Notes: generated by a model from the sequence alone, not told the origin. 64,000 bases of DNA from Octadecabacter antarcticus 307 (GCF_000155675.2 NC_020911.1:4082501-4146500); one strand, 5' to 3'. Shown: positions 1 through 9,953, counted from the stretch's first letter. Made by a program: numbers and translations.

Positions 1-678
1 GTCGAGAAATTCAGCTGCGTCATAGACCAGCCCTTTGACCAACGCGCCATACCACGGCGCCGTCGCCATATCCGCGATCGTGTATTCGTCGCCTGCCAGA
101 TAGCGATTGTCTTCCAGCTGTTGGTTCAAAACATCTAACTGGCGCTTGGCCTCCATCGCGAAACGATTGATCGGATATTCAAATTTCTCCGGCGCGTAGG
201 CGTAAAAATGGCCAAAACCGCCGCCCAGATAAGGTGCTGAACCTTGCAGCCAGAACAGCCAGTTCAGCGTCTCGGTGCGCCCTTCGATGTCGCGCGGCAA
301 AAACGCGCGAAATTTCTCGGCGAGGTATAGCAAGATCGCGCCACTTTCAAAAACTCGCACGCCGGTCGATTTGTCGAACAGCGCCGGAATTTTGGAATTG
401 GGGTTTACGTCTACGAAACCACTGGAAAACTGGTCGCCCTCATTGATGTCGATGAACCACGCGTCGTAATCGGCAGCGTAACCTTTGGCCAAAAGCTCCT
501 CCAGCATCACCGTGACTTTCACCCCGTTCGGTGTCGCCAGCGAATGCAGCTGCAAAGGGTGCTTTCCCACGAGCAGATCTTTGTCGTGGGTCGCCCCCGC
601 GATGGGGCGATTGATGCTGGCAAACTTGCCGCCGCTCTCAGAATCCCAAGTCCAAACTTTAGGGGGCGTGTAGGTCAT
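1..678 (-). CDS. yghU: Glutathione S-transferase, YghU/disulfide-bond oxidoreductase type (partial)
   Basis: The minus strand reads without stop from an ATG at 678 to the window edge, giving 226 codons with the C-terminus missing; YghU-type proteins are about 285 residues. The start MTYTPPKVW, followed by GKFASINRPIAGATHDK and a thioredoxin-fold segment containing NPNSKIPAL, is characteristic of the Nu-class/YghU transferases. These bind one or two glutathiones and reduce disulfides or organic peroxides in the cytoplasm. An AAGGAAA ribosome site lies 8 bases before the ATG. The gene diverges from hyuA across about 210 bases. Family assignment is firm; the physiological substrate is unknown. 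Confidence 0.9.
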   Translation of the reverse strand, partial: MTYTPPKVWTWDSESGGKFASINRPIAGATHDKDLLVGKHPLQLHSLATPNGVKVTVMLEELLAKGYAADYDAWFIDINEGDQFSSGFVDVNPNSKIPALFDKSTGVRVFESGAILLYLAEKFRAFLPRDIEGRTETLNWLFWLQGSAPYLGGGFGHFYAYAPEKFEYPINRFAMEAKRQLDVLNQQLEDNRYLAGDEYTIADMATAPWYGALVKGLVYDAAEFLD

Positions 679-762
679 TATCGTTTCCTTAACTATACAC
701 TAACCAAGCTAGGGTCGTAGGCGGCAGGTGCAATGGGCACCGCGCGTCATCCACCTAAAAAG

Positions 763-814
763 TTTTGTACAAACCATACGAGCCGCAGTTTTCTGTTTGT
801 ATAAAGCCGTATGG
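763..814. promoter_or_regulatory. Twin TTTGTAYAAA palindromes upstream of hyuA
   Basis: TTTGTACAAA (764-773) and TTTGTATAAA (796-805) are near-identical palindromes with centres 32 bp apart, about three helical turns. An inverted pair CCATACG (774-780) and CGTATGG (808-814) lies next to them. The block sits in the divergent spacer between yghU and hyuA. This arrangement fits two dimers of one repressor on the same DNA face. The protein could be the IclR encoded at 9950 or a GntR-type protein elsewhere; the sequence does not say which. Confidence 0.45.
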
Positions 815-891
815 CTTGACGCGAAATTCACAAAGGTTGCGTCTTACGGTGTCCGGCCCCAAAGTCCCTGAAAAAGCAAAAGGGGACTGTC

Positions 892-2967
892 ATGGCTGCG
901 ATTGCACGGCTCGGCGTTGATATCGGCGGCACGTTCACGGATGTCGTCCTAGAGACGGGTGGCAAGACCTTTTCAACAAAGGTTCTGACGACCTATACAG
1001 CCCCCGAAAATGCGATCATCGACGGCATTCATAAGGTCTGTGAAAAGTCTGGAATTACGCCATCCGACATTGGCCAAATCATCCACGGCACCACTCTGGC
1101 AACCAATGCTTTGATCGAACGGCGCGGTGCGAAGACAGCATTGATTACCACCGAAGGGTTCCGTGATGTCATTGAAATGCGGACAGAATCCCGATTTGAA
1201 CAATATGATCTTAACCTGACCCTGCCGGAACCTTTGTTGCCACGTCAGATGCGCTACACAGTGCCCGGGCGCATAGATGCACTGGGTGTGGAACTGATCC
1301 CGCTCACCCGCGCTGACATCGAACCCGTTGTCGCAAAGATCGCCGCGGCGGGTTATGAAAGCATCGCGATTGGCCTGATCCACAGCTATTTGAACCCCAT
1401 GCACGAACGGCTGGTCGCACAAGTTTTTGCCGACAAAATGCCTGATGCGATGGTGTCGATCAGCTGCGAAGTCTCGCCGCAGATGCGCGAATACGAACGC
1501 TTCAATACAGTTGTCGCCAACGCCTACATCAAACCCCTGATGAAGAGCTATCTAAGCCGTCTTGAGGCGCGATTAAGCACTGAGGGCGTGGACTGCAAAA
1601 TTTTCCTAATGCATTCAGGTGGTGGGATAATTTCACTTCAAAGTGCCGCAGATTTCCCTGTGCGACTCGTCGAATCCGGCCCTGCTGGGGGCGCAGTTTT
1701 CGCGGCCCACATCGCGGCGCGTTACGGGCTGGATAAGGTGCTTAGCTTTGACATGGGCGGGACGACGGCAAAGATTTGTCTGATCAAAAACCAGACCCCG
1801 AAAACCAGCCGTGTGTTTGAGGTCGCGCGGACGTATCGGTTCAAAAAAGGGTCTGGCATGCCAATCTCAATTCCCGTGATCGACATGGTCGAAATCGGGG
1901 CTGGCGGTGGCTCACTCGGGTCCGTCGATGCGATGCGCCAGATCCGCGTTGGCCCCGAAAGTGCAGGGTCCGAACCGGGGCCTGCGTGCTACGGGCGCGG
2001 CGGCCTGCACCCCGCCGTGACGGACGCGGATTTGGTGTTGGGAAAACTTGATCCAGACGATTTTGCAGGCGGTACAATCACACTAAACACACCCGCAGCC
2101 GAGGCCGCGTTGCGGACAGTTTTGGGCGATGTATTGGACATGGACGCCGCGACATCGGCATTTGGACTGGCCGAAGTTGTGGACGAAAATATGGCAAATG
2201 CCGCACGCGTTCACGCAGTCGAAAACGGCGAAGACCTCAGCGAATACACCATGATCGCGTTCGGCGGTGCCGCACCACTTCATGCGGGTCGCTTGTGTGA
2301 AAAGCTCGGCGTTGAACGCATGCTGGTACCACCGGGCGCGGGCGTCGGATCGGCCATAGGGTTCCTGCGCGCACCGTTCTCGTTTGAGGCCAACAGGTCG
2401 GTCTATATGAAACTGTCGGATTTTGATCCCGGTGCAATTGTCACATTGCTTGGCGACCTCGAAAAAGAAGCCACAGGGTTCGTGCGAACCTGTTCTGCGG
2501 ATGCGGAAATCCTAAGCAAATTCAAGGTCTATATGCGCTATACAGGCCAGGGTTGGGAGATCCCGATCACGCTGACGCAAGCGCAGGCGATGGCGCCGGA
2601 CGCCGCTACGTTCAAGGCGCGCTTTATCGAAGATTACACTAAGTTATTTGGGCGTTCTGTCGACGGGATGGACATCGAAATCACCGTGTGGTCCGTCAAT
2701 GCCACAACCCCACCAGACCATGTTGGTCGCACTGCTGAGGTCGCGGCAGGTGCAGCGGCACCAACCATTGGACAGCGCCGATTATTCGATCCCGCGGCGG
2801 CAGAATTCCAAGACGCCGCAGTGGTGTTGCGCGACGCGATGCACGCTGGATCATCCGTGTTTGGCCCCGCCGCAATCACCGAGGACGAGACCACAATCAT
2901 CGTCCCGACATCACGTATGGCATCACGCCAACCGGACGGCTGTATCGACATAAGGACCAAATCATGA
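892..2967 (+). CDS. hyuA: Hydantoinase/oxoprolinase family protein, subunit A
   Basis: A 691-residue protein of the HyuA/N-methylhydantoinase A/acetone carboxylase family. It has the N-terminal actin-like ATPase signature GVDIGGTFTDVVL (residues 8-20), the conserved GTTLATNALIERRGAKTAL block and a second phosphate-binding motif SFDMGGTTAKICL near residue 285. Partners of this family couple ATP hydrolysis to opening of a five-membered lactam or imide ring such as 5-oxoproline, hydantoin or N-methylhydantoin. The ATG follows AGGGGA. Its stop overlaps the hyuB start by ATGA, so the two subunits should be made together. The actual substrate cannot be read from the sequence. Confidence 0.9.
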   Translation: MAAIARLGVDIGGTFTDVVLETGGKTFSTKVLTTYTAPENAIIDGIHKVCEKSGITPSDIGQIIHGTTLATNALIERRGAKTALITTEGFRDVIEMRTESRFEQYDLNLTLPEPLLPRQMRYTVPGRIDALGVELIPLTRADIEPVVAKIAAAGYESIAIGLIHSYLNPMHERLVAQVFADKMPDAMVSISCEVSPQMREYERFNTVVANAYIKPLMKSYLSRLEARLSTEGVDCKIFLMHSGGGIISLQSAADFPVRLVESGPAGGAVFAAHIAARYGLDKVLSFDMGGTTAKICLIKNQTPKTSRVFEVARTYRFKKGSGMPISIPVIDMVEIGAGGGSLGSVDAMRQIRVGPESAGSEPGPACYGRGGLHPAVTDADLVLGKLDPDDFAGGTITLNTPAAEAALRTVLGDVLDMDAATSAFGLAEVVDENMANAARVHAVENGEDLSEYTMIAFGGAAPLHAGRLCEKLGVERMLVPPGAGVGSAIGFLRAPFSFEANRSVYMKLSDFDPGAIVTLLGDLEKEATGFVRTCSADAEILSKFKVYMRYTGQGWEIPITLTQAQAMAPDAATFKARFIEDYTKLFGRSVDGMDIEITVWSVNATTPPDHVGRTAEVAAGAAAPTIGQRRLFDPAAAEFQDAAVVLRDAMHAGSSVFGPAAITEDETTIIVPTSRMASRQPDGCIDIRTKS

Positions 2968-4667
2968 CCAATTCGAATGTCGCCTACCAAGTCATGTGGA
3001 ACCGCCTGATTTCAGTCGTCGAAGAACAGGCGCAAGCATTGGTTCGCACCGCGTTTTCGACGTCAGTTCGTGAGGCAGGCGATCTATCGGCGGGGATCTA
3101 TGATCTGGACGGTCAGATGCTGGCGCAAGCGGTCACTGGAACACCGGGTCATGTCAACGCGATGGCCGACGCCGTCGCACATTTCATCCGTCGCATCGGG
3201 CGCGATCACATCTTTGAAGGCGATGTTTATATCACAAACGATCCGTGGGAAGGCACGGGCCATCTGCATGACTTTACCATGGTCACACCATCGTTTCATC
3301 GCGACACCCTTGTGGGATTTTTCGCCTGCACCGCGCATATTGTCGACATCGGCGGGCGCGGGTTCGGGGCAGACGCAGCAAGCATCTATGAGGAAGGGCT
3401 CCAAATCCCGATCATGAAATTCGCGGATCACGGGGTCGTTGATGAAACGCTGGTTAGGATCGTGCGCGGCAATGTCCGCGAACCACAGCAATTGATCGGT
3501 GATCTCTATGCGCTCGCCACCTGCAATGAAATCGGGCACCGTCGTTTGATCGAGATGATTGAAGAGTTTGGGCTGGATAATCTAATTGGCATCGCGGCAT
3601 TCATCCTCGACAACTCACGGCGTGCAACGCTGGAACGGATCAACGCCCTGCCCCGCACTTCGGCGCGCGGCGAAATGACCATCGACGGGTTCGACACGCC
3701 GATCACCCTGAAAGTGAAACTGAGCATTGAACAGGACCGAATTCTGTCCGATTTTACGGGCACATCTGGGCTTGATAAAAAGGGCATTAATGTGCCGCTG
3801 GTTTATACCAAGGCATATGCTTGCTACGCTTTGAAATGTGCTATCGCGCCGGAAATCCCCAACAATGCCGCGTCCTTAGCGCCGTTTGAAATTACCGCCC
3901 CTGTGGATTCCATTGTCAACGCAGTGCATCCCGCACCCGTCGCACTGCGCCATATCATCGGGCATTTCATCCCCGACACGGTGTATGACGCGCTTGATAA
4001 AATCATGCCTGATCTGGTGCCCGCCGAAGGCGCTGGATGCCTGTGCAATTTCCAGGTTTCCTTGCGCCCACGCACCGACGCCCCCGCCCCAGCAGACGCG
4101 GTGCGCTCCGAGGTCTTGACGTTCAATTCCGGCGGTGCAGGTGCGCGACCAGAACACGATGGGCTGAACGCAACAGCCTTTCCATCAGGCGTTATGACGA
4201 TGCCAATCGAAGCCACGGAACATGCGGGGCCAGTGATCATCTGGCGCAAGGAACTGCGACCAGATTCCGGCGGGGCCGGTAAGCAGCGCGGCGGTCTTGG
4301 ACAACACATGGAAGTAGGTGCGCGCGCGGGACACGAATTCGACATTCAAGCGATGTTTGACCGCGTGGATCACCCGGCGCGTGGTCGCCGCGGCGGACAA
4401 CACGGCGCGCCGACGACGATTGCGCAAGACGACGGCACTGCGATGAACGGCAAGGGCAAACAATTCGTGGCACATGGGCGGCGCGTGGTGATGGCGTTCC
4501 CCGGTGGGGCGGGCTACGGCGTCGTGGCGGACCGCGATCCGAACCTTGTGAAACGGGACTTGGCGCGGGGATATATTTCACCCGAGGTAGCGGCGCGGGA
4601 CTACGGGCTTAGCGCGGATGACATTGCTGCGGTGCAGGCAGTCGTGTTGCGCGGTGAAGACATTTAG
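2964..4667 (+). CDS. hyuB: Hydantoinase/oxoprolinase family protein, subunit B
   Basis: A 567-residue HyuB-family protein, the partner of HyuA. It opens with the usual WNRLISVVEEQAQALVRTAF segment and contains YITNDPWEGTGHLHD and a GGAGARPEHDGLNA stretch, both conserved in N-methylhydantoinase B and the C-terminal half of 5-oxoprolinase. Length is normal. It starts inside the hyuA stop codon (ATGA) and ends 74 bases before the convergent GMC oxidoreductase. The pair would act in the cytoplasm on a cyclic amide probably imported by the nearby TRAP system. Confidence 0.9.
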   Translation: MTNSNVAYQVMWNRLISVVEEQAQALVRTAFSTSVREAGDLSAGIYDLDGQMLAQAVTGTPGHVNAMADAVAHFIRRIGRDHIFEGDVYITNDPWEGTGHLHDFTMVTPSFHRDTLVGFFACTAHIVDIGGRGFGADAASIYEEGLQIPIMKFADHGVVDETLVRIVRGNVREPQQLIGDLYALATCNEIGHRRLIEMIEEFGLDNLIGIAAFILDNSRRATLERINALPRTSARGEMTIDGFDTPITLKVKLSIEQDRILSDFTGTSGLDKKGINVPLVYTKAYACYALKCAIAPEIPNNAASLAPFEITAPVDSIVNAVHPAPVALRHIIGHFIPDTVYDALDKIMPDLVPAEGAGCLCNFQVSLRPRTDAPAPADAVRSEVLTFNSGGAGARPEHDGLNATAFPSGVMTMPIEATEHAGPVIIWRKELRPDSGGAGKQRGGLGQHMEVGARAGHEFDIQAMFDRVDHPARGRRGGQHGAPTTIAQDDGTAMNGKGKQFVAHGRRVVMAFPGGAGYGVVADRDPNLVKRDLARGYISPEVAARDYGLSADDIAAVQAVVLRGEDI

Positions 4668-4741
4668 CCGTGGACGACCCAGTTTTCATTGTCGCCGACG
4701 GTGGCGACACGGGATGGCGCGCGGTCATCGCAACTCCTAGC

Positions 4742-6352
4742 CTAGATATTTGCGTCCTCATGCACCAGATCGCTGCATTTTTCGCCGATCATGATCGCAG
4801 GCGCGTTGGTGTTGCCGGACACGATTTCGGGCATAATCGAACAATCCGCCACCCTTAGGCCTGCAATACCATGGACGCGCAGACGTGCGTCTACCACGGC
4901 GTCTTTACCACTGCCCATTTTGCAGGTTCCTGTGGGGTGGTAGATTGATGCGGTGTTGTTGCGGGCCCAATCTAAGGTCGCATCATAATCGTTGATATCA
5001 AGGTCCGCGTGGGGGCGGAATTCTTCTGATATTTTTGAGGTGAGCGGCGCGTGGCGCGCAATCGTACGGGCGATGTTCACCCCTGCCACGGCAGTGTCGC
5101 AATCGGTTTTAGTCGACAGATAATTCGGGATGATCGCGGGGTATTCGCGTGGATCAGTTGATTTCAAACGAATTTCACCGCGCGATTCAGGCCGCAATTG
5201 ACAGACCGACGTCGTGAACGCCGAGAATTTATCAGCGCCTTTGCCTGGATTTTCGGCAGACAACGGCTGGACATGGAATTGGATGTCGGGGGTTTCTAAA
5301 TCGTCGCGGGTTTTTATAAATCCGGTCGCAAGACTGGCGGCCATCGTCATTGGGCCAGCGCGGAACATCAAGTATTTCAACGCGATTTTCGCCTGACCCA
5401 TAAGGCTGGACACTTCGTCGTTCAGGGTTGGTTCGTTGCATTTATAAACCAGCCGTGCTTGTAGGTGGTCTTGCATATTTTTGCCGACACCGGGCAGATC
5501 GGCCACGACGTCGATGCCATGTTCGCGCAGTTGGTCCGCGTCGCCGATGCCAGATAGCATCAACAATTGCGGCGAATTGATCGCGCCACCAGACAGAATA
5601 ATTTCGCGGCTGGCTTTGACAATATGCGTACGCCCCGCTTTGTCCGTATATGTTACGCCCGTGGCGCGTTTGCCGTCCACGATGACTTTATCGACAGCCG
5701 CATGGGTGATGATCCGCAGATTTTTACGGGATCTTATTGGGTTAAGGTATGCCACTGCCGCGCTGCACCGACGGCCATTGCGTGCGGTGAGCTGGAAAAA
5801 CCCAACGCCTTCTTGCTTGGCGCCGTTGTAATCTGGGTTGAACGGATAGCCAGCAGCCTGCGCCGCCGCAACCCATGCATCCGTAATCGGGCGCTGGATG
5901 CGCATGTTGGACACAGACAGTGGGCCCTCGTTGCCGTGGTATTCATCCGCGCCGCGTTCGTTTTTCTCGGATCGCTTGAACAAAGGCAAAACATCATCCC
6001 AGCCCCAGCCGGTGTTGCCCATCTGCCGCCAGCGATCATAATCTTGGCTCTGACCGCGCACATACAAAAGCCCGTTGAGCGACGATGACCCGCCTAAAAC
6101 CTTGCCACGCGGCCATTCGATCGACCGCCCGTTCAGACCGGGATCGGGTTCGGTTTTGTAGCACCAATCAACTTTTGGATTATGAATGGTCTTGAAATAC
6201 CCTACAGGAATATGGATCCATGGATTGAGGTCACGGCCCCCCGCTTCCAGCAGGATAACCTTGTGCTTTGGATTGGCGCTTAACCGGTTTGCGATGACGC
6301 ACCCCGCAGAGCCAGCGCCCACAACAATGTAGTCGGCCTCTAAATGTTCCAT
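4742..6352 (-). CDS. GMC family FAD-dependent oxidoreductase (choline dehydrogenase-like)
   Basis: From the ATG at 6352 this is 536 residues. This start is preferred over the upstream one because AGGGG lies 8 bases before it and the FAD-binding motif VVGAGSAGCVIANRLS then begins near residue 8, as in the family. Further GMC signatures are WPRGKVLGGSSSLNG and GAINSPQLLMLSGIG. The C-terminal active site carries the His of IYHPTGTCKMG and the Asn of SGNTNAPAIMIGEK. Such enzymes oxidise primary alcohols to aldehydes. The gene lies opposite and between hyuAB and the TRAP operon, so a role with them is possible. True choline dehydrogenases usually sit with betB/betI, which are absent here. Confidence 0.88.
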   Translation of the reverse strand: MEHLEADYIVVGAGSAGCVIANRLSANPKHKVILLEAGGRDLNPWIHIPVGYFKTIHNPKVDWCYKTEPDPGLNGRSIEWPRGKVLGGSSSLNGLLYVRGQSQDYDRWRQMGNTGWGWDDVLPLFKRSEKNERGADEYHGNEGPLSVSNMRIQRPITDAWVAAAQAAGYPFNPDYNGAKQEGVGFFQLTARNGRRCSAAVAYLNPIRSRKNLRIITHAAVDKVIVDGKRATGVTYTDKAGRTHIVKASREIILSGGAINSPQLLMLSGIGDADQLREHGIDVVADLPGVGKNMQDHLQARLVYKCNEPTLNDEVSSLMGQAKIALKYLMFRAGPMTMAASLATGFIKTRDDLETPDIQFHVQPLSAENPGKGADKFSAFTTSVCQLRPESRGEIRLKSTDPREYPAIIPNYLSTKTDCDTAVAGVNIARTIARHAPLTSKISEEFRPHADLDINDYDATLDWARNNTASIYHPTGTCKMGSGKDAVVDARLRVHGIAGLRVADCSIMPEIVSGNTNAPAIMIGEKCSDLVHEDANI

Positions 6353-6466
6353 GCGGTGGCCCCTGACACAAAATTGATGGCGGCGCAGAAAATCCTTGCC
6401 TAACGTCAGTAAAGCGTCACAGTATTGAGACTGCAAGTATCATTCTTGCGCAAGGGAGGAATATTT

Positions 6467-7699
6467 ATGAAAGCATCGAAGGTGCTCAGCACCATTTCAC
6501 GCCGTGATTTGTTCAAGCTAACAGGTCGCTATGGCATCTCATCTGTCGTAATGGGAGCTGCTGCCATGACAGGAGCAATCACACTACCAAACATCGCAAA
6601 AGCGGCCGAAACGACTTATGATAAGCGTTTCGCCAATGAACCCAAGCACACACTGACACTTGGTGCAGCCGGTTTCAACGCGCAAAATCTGCTGATCGAA
6701 CGCGCTGGTGTTCTTCAGTTCGCATTCGACCTCGAAGAGCGGACCGAAGGCGAGATTCGCGTAGAGTTTATCGGTGACAACCAGATTTGTGGCCAGCTTT
6801 CGTGTGCAGAGAAGGCCCAGTTGGGCGTGATCGACATGTACGCGGCTTCCACGCAGAACTCTGCTGGTTCCACACCGTACCTGAACGTACTCGACTACGC
6901 GTATATGTTCCGGACCCGTGCCGATATCTATCACTTCTTGTATTCACCGCTATCGATGGATCTTTTACGCAACCCACTCGAAGAGCGCCATGGCCTGAAG
7001 TTCCTGTTTAGCCACGCCGAATTGCGCGGAATTCAGTTGGGTAGCTCTTTTGCCGACAAGCCACTCGTCACATCCGTGACAGAGCTTGCGGGTACAAAGA
7101 ACCGCGTGACAGGCACCCAATTGGGTCGCATCGCGATGGAACTTATGGACCTCAACCCAGTGCCAGTGGCATGGTCCGAGACGCTTGACGCACTTCGCAC
7201 AGGTTTGATTGATGGCGCCGAAACATGGGCATCCGCCGTGGCTTACGCCAACATGGCACCTGCGGTCACACAGTCCGTCGACATGGGCTTTTTCTGCGGC
7301 ACAGAACACACTGGCATGAACGCTGCTGTGTTTGACGCTATGGAAGCGCATCTTCAGAACGCCATCATGGAATCCGCGTATCTTGCGCAGGTTCATGTGC
7401 AGGCAGCAAACGAAGCGGCTCTCGTCAACACGGTCGGCTTCACAGACCCGCCCATGCCCGGCACAATCTTCGCCGAGAACGACGTGCGTGTTTCCAAGTT
7501 CTCCGTCGAAGCACGCCGCGAAGCCGAAGAGATGTGTTCGCCAGAGTTCCACCCAGCAGAGTGGGAGCAGTGGCGCGAGCGGATCAACGGTTGGGCCGGT
7601 GGCCGCGACACGTATCAGGAAATCTTCGACTCCGTACGTGCCAACAATCCGCACACGTTGGCTGAAAATGTCGAGCCTCGTCGCTGGTGGCGCACATAA
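6467..7699 (+). CDS. TRAP transporter substrate-binding protein (DctP family), Tat-exported
   Basis: A 410-residue periplasmic binding protein with the start chosen at the ATG after AAGGGAGGAA. The N-terminus contains a twin-arginine signal (SRRDLFKLTG, residues 11-20), a hydrophobic stretch, and a likely cleavage after ...NIAKAAE. The mature part has the DctP pattern of TRAP receptors, including the conserved segment around SWSETLDALRTGLIDGAETWA-like residues near 235-255. It would capture a carboxylate-type solute and hand it to the two membrane subunits encoded downstream. A hairpin follows the gene, so it may be expressed more strongly than its partners. Ligand unknown. Confidence 0.9.
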   Translation: MKASKVLSTISRRDLFKLTGRYGISSVVMGAAAMTGAITLPNIAKAAETTYDKRFANEPKHTLTLGAAGFNAQNLLIERAGVLQFAFDLEERTEGEIRVEFIGDNQICGQLSCAEKAQLGVIDMYAASTQNSAGSTPYLNVLDYAYMFRTRADIYHFLYSPLSMDLLRNPLEERHGLKFLFSHAELRGIQLGSSFADKPLVTSVTELAGTKNRVTGTQLGRIAMELMDLNPVPVAWSETLDALRTGLIDGAETWASAVAYANMAPAVTQSVDMGFFCGTEHTGMNAAVFDAMEAHLQNAIMESAYLAQVHVQAANEAALVNTVGFTDPPMPGTIFAENDVRVSKFSVEARREAEEMCSPEFHPAEWEQWRERINGWAGGRDTYQEIFDSVRANNPHTLAENVEPRRWWRT

Positions 7700-7726
7700 G
7701 CGTCGCTTTGCCTTAGCAAGACCTTT

Positions 7727-7759
7727 GGGGCGGTGGGCATCAGCCTTCCGCCCCGTTTT
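7727..7759 (+). terminator. Hairpin after the TRAP binding-protein gene
   Basis: GGGGCGG (7727-7733) pairs with CCGCCCC (7748-7754) across a 14-base loop and is followed by GTTTT. It lies between the binding protein and membrane subunits of one transporter. Partial termination or 3'-end protection here would give excess binding protein. Confidence 0.6.
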
Positions 7760-7845
7760 ACCTAATAAGATGAACATAGACGCCGAAAGCATAAACGGCG
7801 CATAGTTGGGGTCATTTAATGGCACCATCTTTGGGAGGGGCACCT

Positions 7846-8544
7846 ATGATAGAGTCGATTTCAGGCGCGGCGACGATATTCGCACAGCTTGGCATAATTT
7901 TTGCTGACCTAGTTACCGGATCAGAACCTAATTTTTTCGAATTACGATCCGCAATGCGCGGTGACGGTGTCTGGCTTTGGGGTCTCGTCATGACGTTGGC
8001 AGGCGGCGTATTTGTTGCATGGATATACCGCGTGGTTCCATTCATCGATCGCAATCTTGAATCGACCCTGATGGTTGTCAGCTATCTGCTGATTGGTGCC
8101 ATAATCTTTATTGAAGTCATCCGCCGCTTTGTCTTTTCTGAACAGTTCCCTTGGTCGACGACCATTCCCGGATACTTGTTCCTGATCATGACATGGACCG
8201 GGTGCAGTTATAATGTGCGGCTTCGAACGCACCTCTCGTTTTCCGAATTCCGCTCAAAGATGGGGCGTCTGCCGCAGATGGTAATGCTAGGTTTGGACGC
8301 CGCGTTGTGGTGGGGCGTCTGCCTCTTGGTCATCGTTACCTCCATGAGCGTGGTCGCCAACGCCGGCAGCAATTTCATGATCGTGACCGGCACAGACAAT
8401 GTGATGGTCTGGTGGTTCCTGATCACCTTGCCCCTCGCCTTCGTCCTGCTTTCGGGCCGCGTGTTTCAAAACCTGTTCGTCGACATCCGCAAATATCGCA
8501 ATGGCGATAAGATGATTGAGCAAGCCGTGTTGGGAGGGCAGTGA
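7846..8544 (+). CDS. TRAP transporter small permease subunit (DctQ family)
   Basis: A 232-residue membrane protein with hydrophobic segments matching the four-helix DctQ plan, and an N-terminal extension that is common in the larger TRAP subfamily. I place the start at ATG 7846 because GGGAGGGG lies just upstream; an ATG at 7819 is in frame but has no good ribosome site. It includes the typical FRSKMGRLPQM connection after the third helix. It should pair with the large subunit beginning 3 bases after its stop. Confidence 0.87.
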   Translation: MIESISGAATIFAQLGIIFADLVTGSEPNFFELRSAMRGDGVWLWGLVMTLAGGVFVAWIYRVVPFIDRNLESTLMVVSYLLIGAIIFIEVIRRFVFSEQFPWSTTIPGYLFLIMTWTGCSYNVRLRTHLSFSEFRSKMGRLPQMVMLGLDAALWWGVCLLVIVTSMSVVANAGSNFMIVTGTDNVMVWWFLITLPLAFVLLSGRVFQNLFVDIRKYRNGDKMIEQAVLGGQ

Positions 8545-8546
8545 TC

Positions 8547-9953
8547 ATGGAAATTAGTACACTCGTCACCCTAATCTCCGTCGGCGTCACCGTCTTGTTT
8601 ATGCTCGGTGTGCCAGTCTTTCTTGTCATCGCCTATTGGGTCTTGGGCACGTCTCTCGCGCTTGGTCAGCCGCTTGTGAATATAGGTACGGCGTTGTCGG
8701 ACGTGTTTACGGACGGCTTTGCCTTGTTGGCGATGCCGCTGTTCATCCTTACCGGTGACTTAATCAACCGCGCGGGTATTGCGCGACGGCTATCGGACTT
8801 TGCATATGCCTGTTTGGGCTGGCTGCGCGGCGGCCTTGCGATGGCGGCGATTGGGGCCTCTGGGCTGTTCGCGGCGATCTCTGGGTCCAACTCGGCGACG
8901 ACAGCAACCATTGGTTCGATGTTGCACCCCGAGATGGTAAAAGGCGGCTACGACCCGCGTTTTTCCGCGGCGACGGCTGCTGCGGGCGGTACAGTTGGTA
9001 TCATCATCCCACCATCAATCATCTTTATTGTTTACGGCTTCATTATGAACCTGTCGATCAACGACTTGTTCATCGCTGGCATCGTGCCAGGTGCGATGAT
9101 GGTTCTGGCGATGATTATCACGGCCTTTGTCGTTTCCACGATCAACGGCTGGGGCTACCTGATCAAACTTGATCCAGTCCGCGTGTTGAAAACCGCGCTT
9201 GGTAGCTGGTTGGGCTTCTTCGCCATCGGCCTCGTTCTTTGGGGCATATATACTGGCAAGTTCTCCCCAACTGAGGCGGCGGGTGTGACAGTTGGTTTCT
9301 GTGTGATCGTCGGCTTTGTCTGCTTGCCAATCCACAATGCCCTAAAAATTAACGAAGAACGTGACATCAACGAACGCGGCTTCTCCGAGATGCTTGTGGT
9401 GCGTGGTTTTGGCCCACTTGAATTGCCATCAATCACCATGCGCTCTGCGCAGATCACCGGCATTCTCGCGCCACTGATCGCAATTTCGGTGGTCATGCAG
9501 CAAAACCTCAGCTCGCTTGGCGCAAAGGAGGTCATTGAGACCTTCCTAATATCAATGGGCGGTTACTACCCGGTTCTGTTCACCGCCATGGCCATCGTGT
9601 TTGTTGCGGGTATGGTGCTTGAATCACTGCCAGTTACGATCATCCTTGCACCGATCTTAGCGCCGATTGCCGCCAGCGTGGGGGTTGATCCGATCCAGTT
9701 CGCGGTTGTCTTCCTTGTGGGTGCGTCAATCGGATTTATCACGCCGCCATACGGTCTTAACCTGTATGTGGCGTCTGGTGTGACGGGTGTGCCTTACTTC
9801 CGGCTGCTGCGGTATTCGACGATGTATCTGGTGTCGCTGATTATCGTTTGGTTTTTGGTGGCGCTGTTCCCCAGCATCTCAACGACGTTGCTTCCAGGTG
9901 GCGGCATCTACGAAACGCTGCAGTCCATCTTTAATAGCGGGGGTGCCGTATGA
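8547..9953 (+). CDS. TRAP transporter large permease subunit (DctM family)
   Basis: A 468-residue inner membrane protein with about a dozen hydrophobic helices, the ion-coupled translocation subunit of the TRAP importer. Signature regions include GLFAAISGSNSATTATIG and GIIIPPSIIFIVYGF, plus GFITPPYGLNLYVASGV near the C-terminus. The ATG at 8547 is favoured by GGGAGGG 8 bases upstream; a GTG at 8541 would overlap the small-subunit stop. A hydrophilic insert around residues 265-300 is within the range seen in this family. The stop overlaps the IclR gene by ATGA. Confidence 0.92.
   Translation: MEISTLVTLISVGVTVLFMLGVPVFLVIAYWVLGTSLALGQPLVNIGTALSDVFTDGFALLAMPLFILTGDLINRAGIARRLSDFAYACLGWLRGGLAMAAIGASGLFAAISGSNSATTATIGSMLHPEMVKGGYDPRFSAATAAAGGTVGIIIPPSIIFIVYGFIMNLSINDLFIAGIVPGAMMVLAMIITAFVVSTINGWGYLIKLDPVRVLKTALGSWLGFFAIGLVLWGIYTGKFSPTEAAGVTVGFCVIVGFVCLPIHNALKINEERDINERGFSEMLVVRGFGPLELPSITMRSAQITGILAPLIAISVVMQQNLSSLGAKEVIETFLISMGGYYPVLFTAMAIVFVAGMVLESLPVTIILAPILAPIAASVGVDPIQFAVVFLVGASIGFITPPYGLNLYVASGVTGVPYFRLLRYSTMYLVSLIIVWFLVALFPSISTTLLPGGGIYETLQSIFNSGGAV

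Noticed and set aside
4670..4858. 62-residue plus-strand frame after hyuB
   Set aside because: It overlaps the 3' end of the GMC gene and has no ribosome site or family.
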